64,000 nt of DNA from Homoserinimonas sp. OAct 916 (GTDB lineage Bacteria > Actinomycetota > Actinomycetes > Actinomycetales > Microbacteriaceae). Location of the stretch: contig NZ_QJHB01000001.1 of NCBI RefSeq assembly GCF_003260275.1, positions 248,001 through 312,000 on the forward strand, written 5' to 3'. Positions within the stretch are counted from its first letter, which is position 1; every line of letters starts with the position of its first letter. The position numbers and the translations under genes were made by a program. Below the pieces are notes generated by a model. The model made no database searches, was not told the DNA's origin, and saw only the letters and a list, made by a program, of their open reading frames with translations. This document shows positions 9,250 through 19,060 of the stretch, in pieces.

Positions 9250-9639
9250 ATGGCATCCCCCTCGTCATCCGCCGCGTTGAGCAGCGTTCGCCTCGACGTA
9301 TGGATCTGGGCCGTGCGCGTTTTCAAGACACGGTCGCTTGCCACGGCGGCCTGCCGGGCAGGCCATGTGCGCCTGAACGGGGAGCGCGCGAAGGCCGCCC
9401 AGGCGGTACGGCCGGGCGACGAGGTGCGGATTCGGATAGCGGGCTTTGATCGCATCCTGATCGTGAAGCACCTGCTGGTCAAGCGGGTGGGAGCGCCGGC
9501 TGCCGCGGCGGCAGTGACCGATCTCACGCCGGCCCCATTGCCGCGCGAAGAAGCCGCGATCGCGCCACAGCGGGACCGCGGCACCGGGCGCCCCACAAAG
9601 CGCGAGCGCCGAGACCTGGAGAAGCTGCGTGGGCGTTGA
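9250..9639 (+). CDS. S4-domain RNA-binding protein (Hsp15-like)
   Basis: 129 residues. An S4 RNA-binding domain covers about 13-70: 'VRLDVWIWAVRVFKTRSLA' and 'GHVRLNGERAKAA' match the Hsp15/YrfH family, whose E. coli member binds stalled 50S subunits carrying nascent peptide. The carboxyl tail is Arg/Lys-rich (GRPTKRERRDLEKLRGR), as usual for this family. It stands alone between the wall genes and the DUF222/HNH gene. Confidence 0.88.
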   Translation: MASPSSSAALSSVRLDVWIWAVRVFKTRSLATAACRAGHVRLNGERAKAAQAVRPGDEVRIRIAGFDRILIVKHLLVKRVGAPAAAAAVTDLTPAPLPREEAAIAPQRDRGTGRPTKRERRDLEKLRGR

Positions 9640-9705
9640 CGGCATCCCGTGCCGACGGATGCCTCCTCCACAGATAGTTCTTTGACCTCATGTCCACAGC
9701 TTAGC

Positions 9706-9724
9706 GACATTATATTCGAATGTC
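9706..9724. promoter_or_regulatory. 19-bp inverted repeat upstream of DUF222/HNH gene
   Basis: GACATT (9706-9711) and AATGTC (9719-9724) are perfect inverted arms around ATATTCG, 25 bases before the start codon at 9749. The 9690-9748 stretch is clearly AT-richer than its surroundings. It could be an operator or part of the promoter; it could also form a small hairpin in the leader. Confidence 0.4.
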
Positions 9725-9748
9725 AGTGGCTCACCTTATCATAGAAAT

Positions 9749-11260
9749 ATGTCAGAGATCGGAAGTTTCTTCGATGAACTGGTTGCCCAAGTCCAGGCAG
9801 CCGGCGTGCGTGCTGCCGCCTACGCCGCCCTCTCCGATGATGATCTGACCGCCGCCCATGTTGCGGCCACAGCCCTCATGCGTGCGGCCGAGAACAGTGC
9901 GTCGTTGTCAGCTGCCGAAATCGACCGTCGGTCGAGTCGGATGCTGGGGCAAGACGGCCTGGCCTGGCGCAGGGGGCACGTCAACTCCGAGGCAATGTTG
10001 CAGAGCCTGACCGGAGACGGCAAGCAAGCAACACGCCGTCGTCTCAGGGTGGGAACAATGGTGGCCGAGGCTGAGGCCGCGATAGAACTCGCCGTCCAGT
10101 CAGCCCAGAACCCAGAAGATGACTCTCTGGCACAGTTGGCCGCCACCGGCCAGGTGTGGCACTCACCTCTCGGCACCGCGGTTGCGGGCGGGGTGATCGG
10201 AGCTGAAACCGCTCACTCGATCCGGCAGGGGCTCGGCGAACCCGCACCCGGCGTGACCGCCGAGATGCTGGCCGAGGCTGTTGTCTCACTCATAGCCGAG
10301 TGCGCGCACCTGAACGCCGACCAGGCCCACAAGGAGGCGCGGTGGGCTCGGGACCAGATCGACGCCGCGGGGATCGCGGCCCGCGCCGAGAACAAGCGCG
10401 AACGACAGTCTCTCAAAGTGTGGGTGCAGACCGACGGCATGGTGGCTGGCCGGTTTTTGCTCGATCCCGAAAACGGCATGTTCGTCAAAGACATCGTCGA
10501 CCAGTTGATCTCTCCTCGCACCGGCGGCCCCCGCTTTGTCAAAGAACCGAGCAAAAAGTGGTACCAGAGGGTGCTGAACGACCCTCGCACCACTGAGCGC
10601 ATCGCTGCCGAAGGGCTCGTCGAACTGCTCCATGTGGCGGTGAACGCTGACCCGGGCACGATCTATTGCGGATCCAGCCCCACGGTCAAGCTCATCGTCA
10701 GGGAGACCTCACTTGAAGCTGCCCGCACAGGCCTCGAACACGGATTCATCGAGGGTCACCCCGACGCAGTGCCGATCGAAACGATCGAACGCGAGCTGTG
10801 TTCATCGGGAGCCGTTCCCATCATGTTCGACGATGGTGGTGAGTGCGTAAACGTGGGCCGGCAGTTGAGACTGTTCAATCAGCGTCAGAGGCAGGGCCTC
10901 GCCGCGCGAGACGGCGGCTGCATGTGGCCCGATTGTGACCGGCCACCCTCGTGGACCGAGGCGCACCACATCGAACAATGGAAACGAGATCGAGGCAGAA
11001 CCGACATCGGGCTGGGCATCCTGCTCTGCAAACGACATCACCTGCTACTCCACAACAAGAAGTGGAAGATCATTCGGGTGGGCAAGGTGCAGTATGAACT
11101 GATCCCGCCGGAATCCGAGGATCCGAAGCGTCGACCGATCCCGCTGCGCAGCAAGTCACGGCTTCACCCAGGTTCGCCGGTGACAGTGGCGACAGCAGAG
11201 GCGACGTCGGATTCCCCTGTCCGAAACGAGCTCAGACTTGCTTCGGTTCAGGCCACGTAG
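9749..11260 (+). CDS. DUF222 / HNH endonuclease domain protein (13E12 repeat family)
   Basis: A 503-residue protein of the large actinobacterial family related to mycobacterial REP13E12 proteins. A mostly helical DUF222 region fills about 20-380. The HNH domain follows near 388-437: 'CMWPDCDRPPSWTEAHH' and 'GILLCKRHHLLLHNKKW' supply two zinc-type Cys pairs and the catalytic His residues. Such genes usually occur in many scattered copies per genome, and in mycobacteria copies contain phage attachment sites. The role of intact proteins is unknown; DNA cleavage is a family-based guess. ATG 9749 lies just after the AT-rich leader. Confidence 0.85.
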   Translation: MSEIGSFFDELVAQVQAAGVRAAAYAALSDDDLTAAHVAATALMRAAENSASLSAAEIDRRSSRMLGQDGLAWRRGHVNSEAMLQSLTGDGKQATRRRLRVGTMVAEAEAAIELAVQSAQNPEDDSLAQLAATGQVWHSPLGTAVAGGVIGAETAHSIRQGLGEPAPGVTAEMLAEAVVSLIAECAHLNADQAHKEARWARDQIDAAGIAARAENKRERQSLKVWVQTDGMVAGRFLLDPENGMFVKDIVDQLISPRTGGPRFVKEPSKKWYQRVLNDPRTTERIAAEGLVELLHVAVNADPGTIYCGSSPTVKLIVRETSLEAARTGLEHGFIEGHPDAVPIETIERELCSSGAVPIMFDDGGECVNVGRQLRLFNQRQRQGLAARDGGCMWPDCDRPPSWTEAHHIEQWKRDRGRTDIGLGILLCKRHHLLLHNKKWKIIRVGKVQYELIPPESEDPKRRPIPLRSKSRLHPGSPVTVATAEATSDSPVRNELRLASVQAT

Positions 11261-11329
11261 TCACCCCAACCGCGCGACGCAGGAAGGCCGCCCGGGCAGA
11301 CTGCGCTGAAGCCGGGTGATCTCTGCAAC

Positions 11330-11575
11330 CTTTGTGGTCCACGCGTCGGCCTCCTCGGGCTTTCCTCCCCCTAGTCAGCCTCTGCAACGTTTCACCCACG
11401 TGTCGGCGCTATAGGGTCCGGCGACGTTCTGACTCCCTGGTCAGCCTTATCAGGCCCGGCAGCGTTCAAACCAATGGGTCAGCCGCATCTAACCGTGCAG
11501 TATTCCCACTCCCGCATCCAGCCGAATCAGGCCCCTGCAGACTTCTGAATCACCAGTGTCAGCGCTCTCGTTGGC
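11330..11575. repeat. Degenerate tandem repeat, about 38-41 bp period
   Basis: The gap between the HNH gene and the next minus-strand gene has recurring GTCAGCC-like cores, aligned on their CAGCC/CAGCG at about 11442, 11480, 11519 and 11560 (spacings 38-41). Related GTCGGC or GTCAGCC cores lie at 11345, 11374 and 11402. Many units are followed by an ATCAGGCCC-like block and a GCA(A/G)CGTT-like block. Copies are strongly diverged and no frame looks coding. The array's distal edge reaches the 3' end of the hypothetical gene at 11559. Confidence 0.5.
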
Positions 11576-12044
11576 TGGCAACCTTATTGAGTACGCCGTG
11601 TGCGGCCTCATGGACGGAATCCAAGCCAGCGGCGCGGGCAAACCGGCTGATGGCACCGACCACTTCGACTTCACTGGCCACCAGCGCGCGCTCACTTTCT
11701 TCCAAGACGGGGTCACCACCGTGAATCGCAATCCATATCTCGATCCACCGCAGTACGGAACGCCACGCATCATCGAGGTCAGCGGCGAACAACAGCAGTT
11801 CATGATTGCTGCCCTCGCCCAAGCCGGACGACCGCTCGTCGTTCTCGGATCGCAATTCCAAACGAACGGTGGCCTCAGCAGCGGCGTGTTGAAGTGTCTC
11901 ACGCACTCGCTCCGCGCCGATCGTTGTCGCCACACGACTGATCGTTGCCAACGACACTCGCTGGAGCTCGTCCGAAGTTCGTGCGCGGATGAGCTCAGCC
12001 CAAGGAATTGATGCAAAATCGACATCTTGAGTTGGATCAAACAT
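11559..12044 (-). CDS. Hypothetical protein
   Basis: 161 residues, not recognised. The translation is acidic and helix-rich with normal composition ('MFDPTQDVDFASIPWAEL', 'LLLFAADLDDAWRSVLRWIEIW'), and has no membrane segment or signal. A GGAA ribosome-site candidate precedes ATG 12044. Two other frames across the same DNA are open, but their products are Arg/Ser/Pro-biased and look like shadows. The last part overlaps the degenerate repeat zone, so the carboxyl end may be recent. Low GC for the window suggests an accessory gene. No function can be assigned. Confidence 0.5.
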   Translation of the reverse strand: MFDPTQDVDFASIPWAELIRARTSDELQRVSLATISRVATTIGAERVRETLQHAAAEATVRLELRSENDERSSGLGEGSNHELLLFAADLDDAWRSVLRWIEIWIAIHGGDPVLEESERALVASEVEVVGAISRFARAAGLDSVHEAAHGVLNKVASQRER

Positions 12045-12219
12045 AGTATTCCGATCGCTTCGATCGCGTCGCTCTCAAGGCGCGTTTCACGCTGATTCTA
12101 CTCCGGTCGAACTGCGGCTCCCAGACCGGAGGGACAGGTTGTTCGCTTGAACTTGCGATTTCCACGCCGTGCGCGGGCAGTGCATCTGGGGCGCCCGCGG
12201 TCAGCCATACACTCAAGGC

Positions 12220-13140
12220 ATGACCACCAGTTTCCGGCGCCTCGTGGTCATCGTCAACCCGGCGGCGTCGTTCGGCAGGAATCGGCACGTAGGACCGCAA
12301 GTGGTTTCTGCACTGCAAAGAGCCGGGCACCGGGTGACCGTGCTCGAAGACCCAGACCAGACCCGGTTGCACGATCTGGCCACCGCCGCGCTCGCCGATG
12401 TCGAGGCTCCGGATGCTCTGATCGTGGTCGGCGGCGACGGCATGGTGAGTCTCGGCACCAACCTGCTCGCCGAAGGCACAATTCCGCTGGGCATCATCCC
12501 CACGGGCACCGGCAATGACATGGCACGCGGGCTCAGAATTCCGCTCGATGATCCGGCCGCAGCCATTTCGGCGCTTCTTGGAGCGCTCAACGAGCCGGCA
12601 CGAGCAATCGACGTCGGCCGTGTCTATGACGGCGAAGAAGCCGTGACCTGGTTCGCCGGTGTCTTCTCGGCCGGATTCGACGCGATCGTCAACGAACGGT
12701 CAAATCGAATGCGCTGGCCACGCGGCAGAAGTCGTTACAACGTGGCCCTGGTGCGTGAGTTGGCAATGTTGAAACCGATCCAGTACCGGATCACACTCGA
12801 CGGCACGCAAATGCACACTCGGGCGATGCTCGTCCTCGCGGCCAACAACACCTCGATTGGCGGCGGGATGCTGGTGACCCCCGAAGCTGAACTCGACGAC
12901 GGGCTCTTCGACGTGCTGATCGTGCAACCACTGGGTCGTCTGGCGTTCCTCCGAATCTTCCCTCGCGTGTTCAAGGGCACTCACATCACCGATCCGAGGG
13001 TGCAGATCGTGCGCGCGCGGTCGGTTCGCATCGAGGCAGACGAGGTAGTCACCTACGCCGACGGCGAGCGTGTCGGCGCGCTCCCCCTGCGGGTCGAGAT
13101 TCGCCCGAGGGCACTTCTGGTACTCACCCCACCGCAGTAG
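12220..13140 (+). CDS. Diacylglycerol kinase family lipid kinase
   Basis: 306 residues. It carries the DAGK/sphingosine-kinase catalytic fold: 'VVIVNPAASFGR' near the start, 'VVGGDGMVSLGTNLL' near residue 73 (usual GGDGT, here GGDGM) and 'GIIPTGTGNDMARGL' near 93. The family phosphorylates diacylglycerol or related lipids with ATP, recycling lipids at the membrane. ATG 12220 follows a CAAGG ribosome site and begins directly at the domain; the frame is open 17 codons earlier. The Thr-to-Met change in the nucleotide loop is unusual but loop context is otherwise intact. It is monocistronic and convergent with gapB. Confidence 0.88.
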   Translation: MTTSFRRLVVIVNPAASFGRNRHVGPQVVSALQRAGHRVTVLEDPDQTRLHDLATAALADVEAPDALIVVGGDGMVSLGTNLLAEGTIPLGIIPTGTGNDMARGLRIPLDDPAAAISALLGALNEPARAIDVGRVYDGEEAVTWFAGVFSAGFDAIVNERSNRMRWPRGRSRYNVALVRELAMLKPIQYRITLDGTQMHTRAMLVLAANNTSIGGGMLVTPEAELDDGLFDVLIVQPLGRLAFLRIFPRVFKGTHITDPRVQIVRARSVRIEADEVVTYADGERVGALPLRVEIRPRALLVLTPPQ

Positions 13141-13209
13141 GGATCCGATGGCCGCGAACTCGGGAATGCAACAACTGACGTGCGCAGGCAACCCTTGGAA
13201 CATCTCGTC

Positions 13210-13237
13210 GTGCGCAACCTTTCGCGAGGGTGCGCAC
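13210..13237. terminator. Hairpin between dagK-like gene and gapB
   Basis: GTGCGCAACC (13210-13219) pairs with GGGTGCGCAC (13228-13237), one mismatch in ten, over an 8-base loop. It sits between convergent genes and could end transcription in both directions. No U-tract follows. Confidence 0.5.
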
Positions 13238-13306
13238 AACCAGACTCAGCGGATCAGTTCAGGGCGCTGGCCCGCTCCTGCGTGTGGGAACGCCGCCACC
13301 CGTGGG

Positions 13307-14764
13307 TCAGTTCGCGACGCTCGCGCGCTCGGGAAACACCGGTGGATGGCTCGCAGCCATCTCCTCAAGCACACGAACGACCTGGCTGCTGTAGCCGTAT
13401 TCGTTGTCATACCAGATGTACAGCACCAGGTTCTTGTCGTCGCTGATCGTCGCGAGTCCGTCGACAATTCCGGCACGGTGGGAACCGACGAAATCGCTGG
13501 AGACCACCTCGGGGGAATCGATGTAATCGATCTGCTGCTGCAACGGGGAATCCAACGACAGGTTTCTCAGGTAGGAGTTCACCTCGGCCTTCGTCGTGCC
13601 CTCGTTGAGCGAGAGGTTCAGGATCGCCATAGACACGTTCGGCACCGGAACTCGGATGGCGTTTCCGGACAGCTTGCCCTCGAGTTCCGGCAACGCCTTG
13701 GCCACTGCCTTGGCGGCGCCGGTCTCGGTCAGCACCATGTTGAGCCCGGCGGAGCGACCCCGGCGGTCACCGGCGTGGAAGTTGTCGGTCAGGTTCTGGT
13801 CGTTGGTGTACGAGTGCACCGTCTCCACGTGCCCGTGAACGATGCCGTACTTGTCATTGACGGCCTTCAGCACGGGAACGATGGCGTTCGTGGTGCACGA
13901 CGCCGCCGAGAGGATGGTGTCGTCACCGATCGTGTTGTTGTTGATCCCGTAAACAATGTTCTTCAGGTCACCCTTGCCCGGAGCGGTCAGAAGTACTCGC
14001 GCCACCCCCGGGCAGGCGAGGTGCTGTGACAGCCCCTTCTCGTCACGCCAACGGCCGGTGTTGTCGACCACGATCGCATTGTTGATGCCGTACTCTGTGT
14101 AATCGATCGACGCCGGGTCGTTGGAATAGATCACGTGAATCAGGGTGCCGTTGGCGAGGATCGTGCTGTTCTCCTCATCAACGGTGATGGTTCCCTCGAA
14201 GGGACCGTGCACGGAGTCGCGGCGAAGCAGGCTCGCCCGCTTGACGAGATCGTTCTCCGCACCCTTGCGCACCACGATGGCGCGCAGCTTCAGCCCGTGC
14301 CCCTGGCCGGCATGGGAGATCAGAATGCGCGCCAGCAGGCGCCCGATCCGGCCGAAACCGTAGAGCACCACGTCGACCGTGTCGCCGTTCGGCTCCTGCG
14401 AACCGCCAATTACCGGGCCCAGTTCAGAACGCAGGAAGTCAGTCAGGTCCTGGCCCTGGCCATGCGCCTTGTAGCGGGCGACGAGCTTGGCCAGGTCGAT
14501 CGACGCCGGGCCGAGCTGCAGCTGCATCATGGCCTGCACCACCGGCAACGTCTCTTCGATGGGAAGTTCGAGCTCATCGATCTTACGCGCGTACCGGTGT
14601 GCCTTGAGCACCTCGATGGCGGACTGGTTGATCAGCCTGCGGCCGTAGATCGACGTGACCACGCCGTGGTCACGATAGAGGGTTCCGATCATGGGAATCA
14701 TCGACTCGGCGAGCGCCTGGCGGCTGTTCCACCGTCGAAGCTGGTTGTCGGATTCCTGGCTCAT
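13307..14764 (-). CDS. gapB: Glyceraldehyde-3-phosphate dehydrogenase, long GapB type
   Basis: 485 residues, about 150 longer than ordinary GAPDH. The catalytic part begins near residue 128 with the Rossmann motif 'VVLYGFGRIGRLLA'. The active-site Cys is in 'SAASCTTNAIVPVLK' near 286, and 'HSYTNDQ' and 'YDNEYGYSSQV' complete the pattern. The extra 125-residue amino-terminal region is helical and belongs to the actinobacterial GapB group; Corynebacterium glutamicum GapB of similar length works in the gluconeogenic direction. The enzyme interconverts glyceraldehyde-3-phosphate and 1,3-bisphosphoglycerate. NADP preference is family-based inference. It lies downstream of the 57-bp repeat array. 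Confidence 0.9.
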   Translation of the reverse strand: MSQESDNQLRRWNSRQALAESMIPMIGTLYRDHGVVTSIYGRRLINQSAIEVLKAHRYARKIDELELPIEETLPVVQAMMQLQLGPASIDLAKLVARYKAHGQGQDLTDFLRSELGPVIGGSQEPNGDTVDVVLYGFGRIGRLLARILISHAGQGHGLKLRAIVVRKGAENDLVKRASLLRRDSVHGPFEGTITVDEENSTILANGTLIHVIYSNDPASIDYTEYGINNAIVVDNTGRWRDEKGLSQHLACPGVARVLLTAPGKGDLKNIVYGINNNTIGDDTILSAASCTTNAIVPVLKAVNDKYGIVHGHVETVHSYTNDQNLTDNFHAGDRRGRSAGLNMVLTETGAAKAVAKALPELEGKLSGNAIRVPVPNVSMAILNLSLNEGTTKAEVNSYLRNLSLDSPLQQQIDYIDSPEVVSSDFVGSHRAGIVDGLATISDDKNLVLYIWYDNEYGYSSQVVRVLEEMAASHPPVFPERASVAN

Positions 14765-15233
14765 CGTTCTCCTTCGATTTCAACACACGAGGCCTGATAG
14801 GCAGACCACGCCAGTCTATTCCAAACCGCACATCGTGCTGGGTCTCGAGACTGGGCCCACAGAGCCGGTACCGAACGATGCGCCAGCATCGGGCGGCCGT
14901 GCGATGGGGAGCGCTGCGCGACCCCTCGACCAACGGAGACGCTCAGAGCCCGCAACTCGATCGTTACGGTCACCACTGCGCCACGAAACGGCGCATGCTC
15001 TCGAAATCGGGGCGCGCAAGCCCCGCGGATTGAGGGATCCGACGGAGAAGGATCGTCTCGAAATCGCGGCGCGCAAGCCCCGCGGATTGAGGGATCCGAC
15101 GGAGAAGGATCGTCTCGAAATCGCGGCGCGTCAGCCCCGCGGATTGAGGGATCCGACGGAGGAGGATCGTCTCGAAATCCGCGCCCGCGCATCCTTGCTG
15201 CGCGCTCTGAGCCCGCGCCGCGAGTCCGCTCCG
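14765..15233. other. Gene-free interval upstream of gapB
   Basis: 469 bases between the gapB start and the glf stop. The gapB-proximal part must hold the gapB promoter if it is not read from glf, but I see no clear -35/-10 pair. The middle (about 14843-14960) has a 'ggtctcgagac' element and a 'ctgcgcgacccctcgacc' element that resemble scattered intergenic repeats common in Microbacteriaceae. The end is the 57-bp tandem array. One minus-strand frame is open across the array only because 57 is a multiple of three. Confidence 0.6.
15000..15180. repeat. 57-bp tandem repeat, three full copies plus a partial
   Basis: Units start at 15000, 15057, 15114 and 15171, each opening with CTCGAAATC; the fourth diverges after ten bases. 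Copies 1 and 2 differ by one base; copy 3 differs at a few positions. Each contains 'gccccgcggattgaggga' and 'tccgacgga'. Read on the minus strand each unit has a TTTCGAGACGATCC core, like dispersed actinobacterial intergenic repeats. The unit is not CRISPR-like: there are no unique spacers. Confidence 0.85.
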
Positions 15234-16397
<1,164 letters not shown>

Positions 16398-16411
16398 TCA
16401 GTCCTGTCCGG

Positions 16412-17155
16412 TCACTGGTTCTTCAGCGCTTCGATAGCTTCTTCCACTGGGCCGTCAAAGATCTTGACGCCCTTTTTGATCACGATGCCGCGGTCGCAGA
16501 GCTCGCGCACGGTGCCCACGTCGTGGCTCACAACCACCATGGTCTTGCCCTCACCGATCAGTTCGCGAATCTTTTTGCGACACTTCTCCCGGAACGGCGC
16601 GTCTCCGACCGAGAGAATCTCGTCGACGAGCAGAATGTCGAGTCGTACGTGGATGGCCACGGAGAACGCGAGCCGGAGGAACATCCCGGACGAGTAGTGC
16701 TTGACCTCGCTGTCAATGAAGTCCTCGATCTCGGAGAACGCCACGATGTCGTCGAAGCGTTCGTCGATCTCTTTCTTACTCATGCCGAGGATGGCGGCGT
16801 TCAGGTACACGTTCTCACGCCCGGACAGCTCGGGGTGGAACCCAGCGCCGACTTCGATCAGGGCTCCGACTCGTCCGCGGGTGCGAATGCGACCCGCATC
16901 GGGTTCGAGCACCCCGGAGATCAGCTTCAGCAGCGTCGACTTGCCCGATCCGTTGTAGCCGAGGATCGCCACAGATTCGCCTTCGTTGATCTCGAAGGAC
17001 ACGTCTTTCAAAGCGTCAAAACTCGTCGAAGTCTGCTTCTTCTTGATCTTCGAGATGAAGGCTTCCTTGAAGGAATGCGTGTGGCGCAGCAGGAACGTCT
17101 TGCGCACATTCTCCACGAGAATGCTGAGTTTCGGAGGGGCAGTCACGGTGGTCAT
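16412..17155 (-). CDS. wzt: Polysaccharide ABC exporter ATP-binding protein (Wzt/TagH type)
   Basis: 247 residues, the short form without the carboxyl sugar-binding domain of O-antigen Wzt. It has Walker A 'LGYNGSGKSTLLKLI' near residue 70, signature 'YSSGMFLRLAFSVA' near 155 and Walker B 'DILLVDEIL' near 175. The start codon abuts the stop of the permease gene with no gap, so the pair is translationally linked. Together with Wzm it would flip a lipid-linked polysaccharide across the membrane; the nearby galactofuranose genes suggest galactan as cargo, as for mycobacterial Rv3781/Rv3783. Confidence 0.93.
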   Translation of the reverse strand: MTTVTAPPKLSILVENVRKTFLLRHTHSFKEAFISKIKKKQTSTSFDALKDVSFEINEGESVAILGYNGSGKSTLLKLISGVLEPDAGRIRTRGRVGALIEVGAGFHPELSGRENVYLNAAILGMSKKEIDERFDDIVAFSEIEDFIDSEVKHYSSGMFLRLAFSVAIHVRLDILLVDEILSVGDAPFREKCRKKIRELIGEGKTMVVVSHDVGTVRELCDRGIVIKKGVKIFDGPVEEAIEALKNQ

Positions 17156-18043
17156 CTAGACGTCCTGTGCGAATCGGCGCTCGAACCGGCGGAACACAAC
17201 TTGCCCCACGATGATCAGCACGAAACACGCGGCCAATCCGACGAGGGAGAACACAAGCAGGTGCGGCGGGGTTGGTCTGGAATCTGTCGTGGTGCCGTAC
17301 CAGAAGCCGTAGTGGAACAGTTCAACGGCAGACGTCAGGGGGTTGAGCATGTACAGGGTGCCCAGCCAGTGGCCGACCTGGTCAAGCTTGTCAACGATGA
17401 GCACGTAGCTGTAGAGCACGGGAGAGAACCAGGTGGCCAGCATCCGGATGATCTCCACGAAGTTCTCGGCATCACGAAACGAGACGTTGACGGCGCCGAA
17501 GATCATGCCGAGTCCCGTGGCAAAGAGGACAACGATGAGGGTGCCGAGGAGGATCGCAGCCAACTCAAGGGCTGTGGGAACCCACCCCATCAAGGCCGCG
17601 ACGATCGTCAGCACCGCCGCCTGCGGCAGGAAGTGGATGAACGCGACGATGACCGCCGCCACCGGGAAGAGTTCCCGGGGCAGATAGATCTTCTTGACCA
17701 AGGCCTTGTTGTCGACAATGGATTTGGTCGCGTTGGTGAACGCCTCATTGAACAGGTTCACCACGACGATGCCGGCGAGCAGGTAGAGAGCAAAGTTCTC
17801 TATTCCGCCTCGACCACGCCCAAGAATGGTGCCCATGATGAAGAAGTAGATCGCGTACTGGGTGAGCGGTTTTACGTAGGACCAGCCCCAGCCGAGGGCG
17901 GAGTTGCGGTACCTCGTCGACACTCCTTTGCGAACCAGCAGGCGCAAGAGGTACCTCCTGCGGAACACGTCAAGAAGACCTCTGCCACGACCGGGAGTCG
18001 AGAAACCAGTCAGATCGACTGGTTCATGTGTGGTCACTGTCAA
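17156..18043 (-). CDS. wzm: Polysaccharide ABC exporter permease (Wzm/TagG type)
   Basis: 295 residues with six predicted membrane helices of the ABC-2 type. 'TRYRNSALGWGWSYVKPLTQYAIYF' (residues about 39-63) is typical of Wzm/TagG. 'FSPVLYSYVLIVDKLDQVGHWLGTLYMLNPLT' gives the conserved NP loop before the final helices. TTG 18043 is the annotated start; GTG 18037 two codons later is about as good, each with an AG-rich site upstream. It forms the membrane half of the exporter with the adjoining ATPase. Confidence 0.93.
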   Translation of the reverse strand: MTVTTHEPVDLTGFSTPGRGRGLLDVFRRRYLLRLLVRKGVSTRYRNSALGWGWSYVKPLTQYAIYFFIMGTILGRGRGGIENFALYLLAGIVVVNLFNEAFTNATKSIVDNKALVKKIYLPRELFPVAAVIVAFIHFLPQAAVLTIVAALMGWVPTALELAAILLGTLIVVLFATGLGMIFGAVNVSFRDAENFVEIIRMLATWFSPVLYSYVLIVDKLDQVGHWLGTLYMLNPLTSAVELFHYGFWYGTTTDSRPTPPHLLVFSLVGLAACFVLIIVGQVVFRRFERRFAQDV

Positions 18044-18178
18044 TACTTTCTCTTCTGCTTCGTGTCTAGAATTCGGACTCGGGCCCGCACGTCACACGCT
18101 CGGGCAGGAAGTTTCTGCGCGAGCGTCGCGACGGCCAGAGTCAATTGTAATGGGAGACCTGCGTGTTTCCCGAGTGAG

Positions 18179-19060
18179 TCACCCTTCATCGCCCCCGGTG
18201 AAGAACCTCCGATAGGCAATCTTGCGCAAGGACTCGGGCACCAGGCGGTAGCCGCCGCGGATGGCGACGTTGCGCAAATACTGTCTTCTGCTGACGAATC
18301 CCGACCTCAAGAACTCCCGTTGCAGGGCAGTCTCGGCGCGCAGTTGCGACCACCCGCCGCGGCGCGCGTAGGCCCCGTCGCCGACCCGGTACATCACCAG
18401 GGCATCTGGAACATTGTCGACCACGGCACCCTTGTGGATCATGCGGGCGAACAGCCAGTAGTCCTCCATCAGCCCCAGATCACGATAACCGCCCGCATTC
18501 TTCACTGCAGACTTTCGGTACACGACGGTGGGGTGGTTGAACGGGTCTCGAAAGCGGGATGCCTGCACGATCGCCTCGGTTCCGACAGGCGGGGTGCGGC
18601 GCGCCCCGATCTCGCCGGTGGACTCGGCGAACTCCAGCAGTCCGGCTCCGAGCAGGTCGAGGCCGCCGTCGACCAGGCGAGGAATCTGCACCTCGAAACG
18701 GTTCGGCAGCGCGATGTCATCGGCATCCATGCGGGCAACGATGTCGTAGGTGCAGTGGGTGAGCCCGACCGTCAAAGCATTGGCCAGCCCGAGGTTCTCG
18801 TCGAGCAGCACCCGCAGCACGGTGACCGGGGAGTTCTCGATCGCGTCTTCCATCGCGTCATCCAGCTCGACCGAGATCGGACCGTCCTGGACGAGGATCA
18901 CCTCGTCCGGCTTCAGCGTCTGCAGATTGACCGCGCTCGTGAACGCTTCGGTGAAGTAGTCGGCTTTGTCGCCCGCGTAGACCGGCAGCAGCAGCGAGAA
19001 CCGGCGGTCGGGCCCCTCGTGCCCCTCATCATCGGGACGGGTCTTCTTTCTACCCAGCAC
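18179..19060 (-). CDS. Glycosyltransferase family 2
   Basis: 293 residues. GTG 19060 is chosen because a strong GGAGG site precedes it; the frame is open a further 23 codons into the previous gene. GT-A fold: 'FSLLLPVYAGDKADYFTEA' at the start, metal-site 'RMDADDIALPNRF' near residue 112 and the catalytic 'LMEDYWLFARMI' near 193. Such enzymes add sugars to lipid-linked oligosaccharides on the cytoplasmic face. It overlaps the upstream glfT1-like gene by 11 bases, so it is co-translated and probably acts on the same acceptor. Donor unknown. The 135-base gap to wzm may hold a second promoter. Confidence 0.88.
   Translation of the reverse strand: MLGRKKTRPDDEGHEGPDRRFSLLLPVYAGDKADYFTEAFTSAVNLQTLKPDEVILVQDGPISVELDDAMEDAIENSPVTVLRVLLDENLGLANALTVGLTHCTYDIVARMDADDIALPNRFEVQIPRLVDGGLDLLGAGLLEFAESTGEIGARRTPPVGTEAIVQASRFRDPFNHPTVVYRKSAVKNAGGYRDLGLMEDYWLFARMIHKGAVVDNVPDALVMYRVGDGAYARRGGWSQLRAETALQREFLRSGFVSRRQYLRNVAIRGGYRLVPESLRKIAYRRFFTGGDEG

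Noticed and set aside
15000-15180. Possible CRISPR array
   Set aside because: The whole 57-bp unit repeats with no unique spacers, and no cas gene is nearby.
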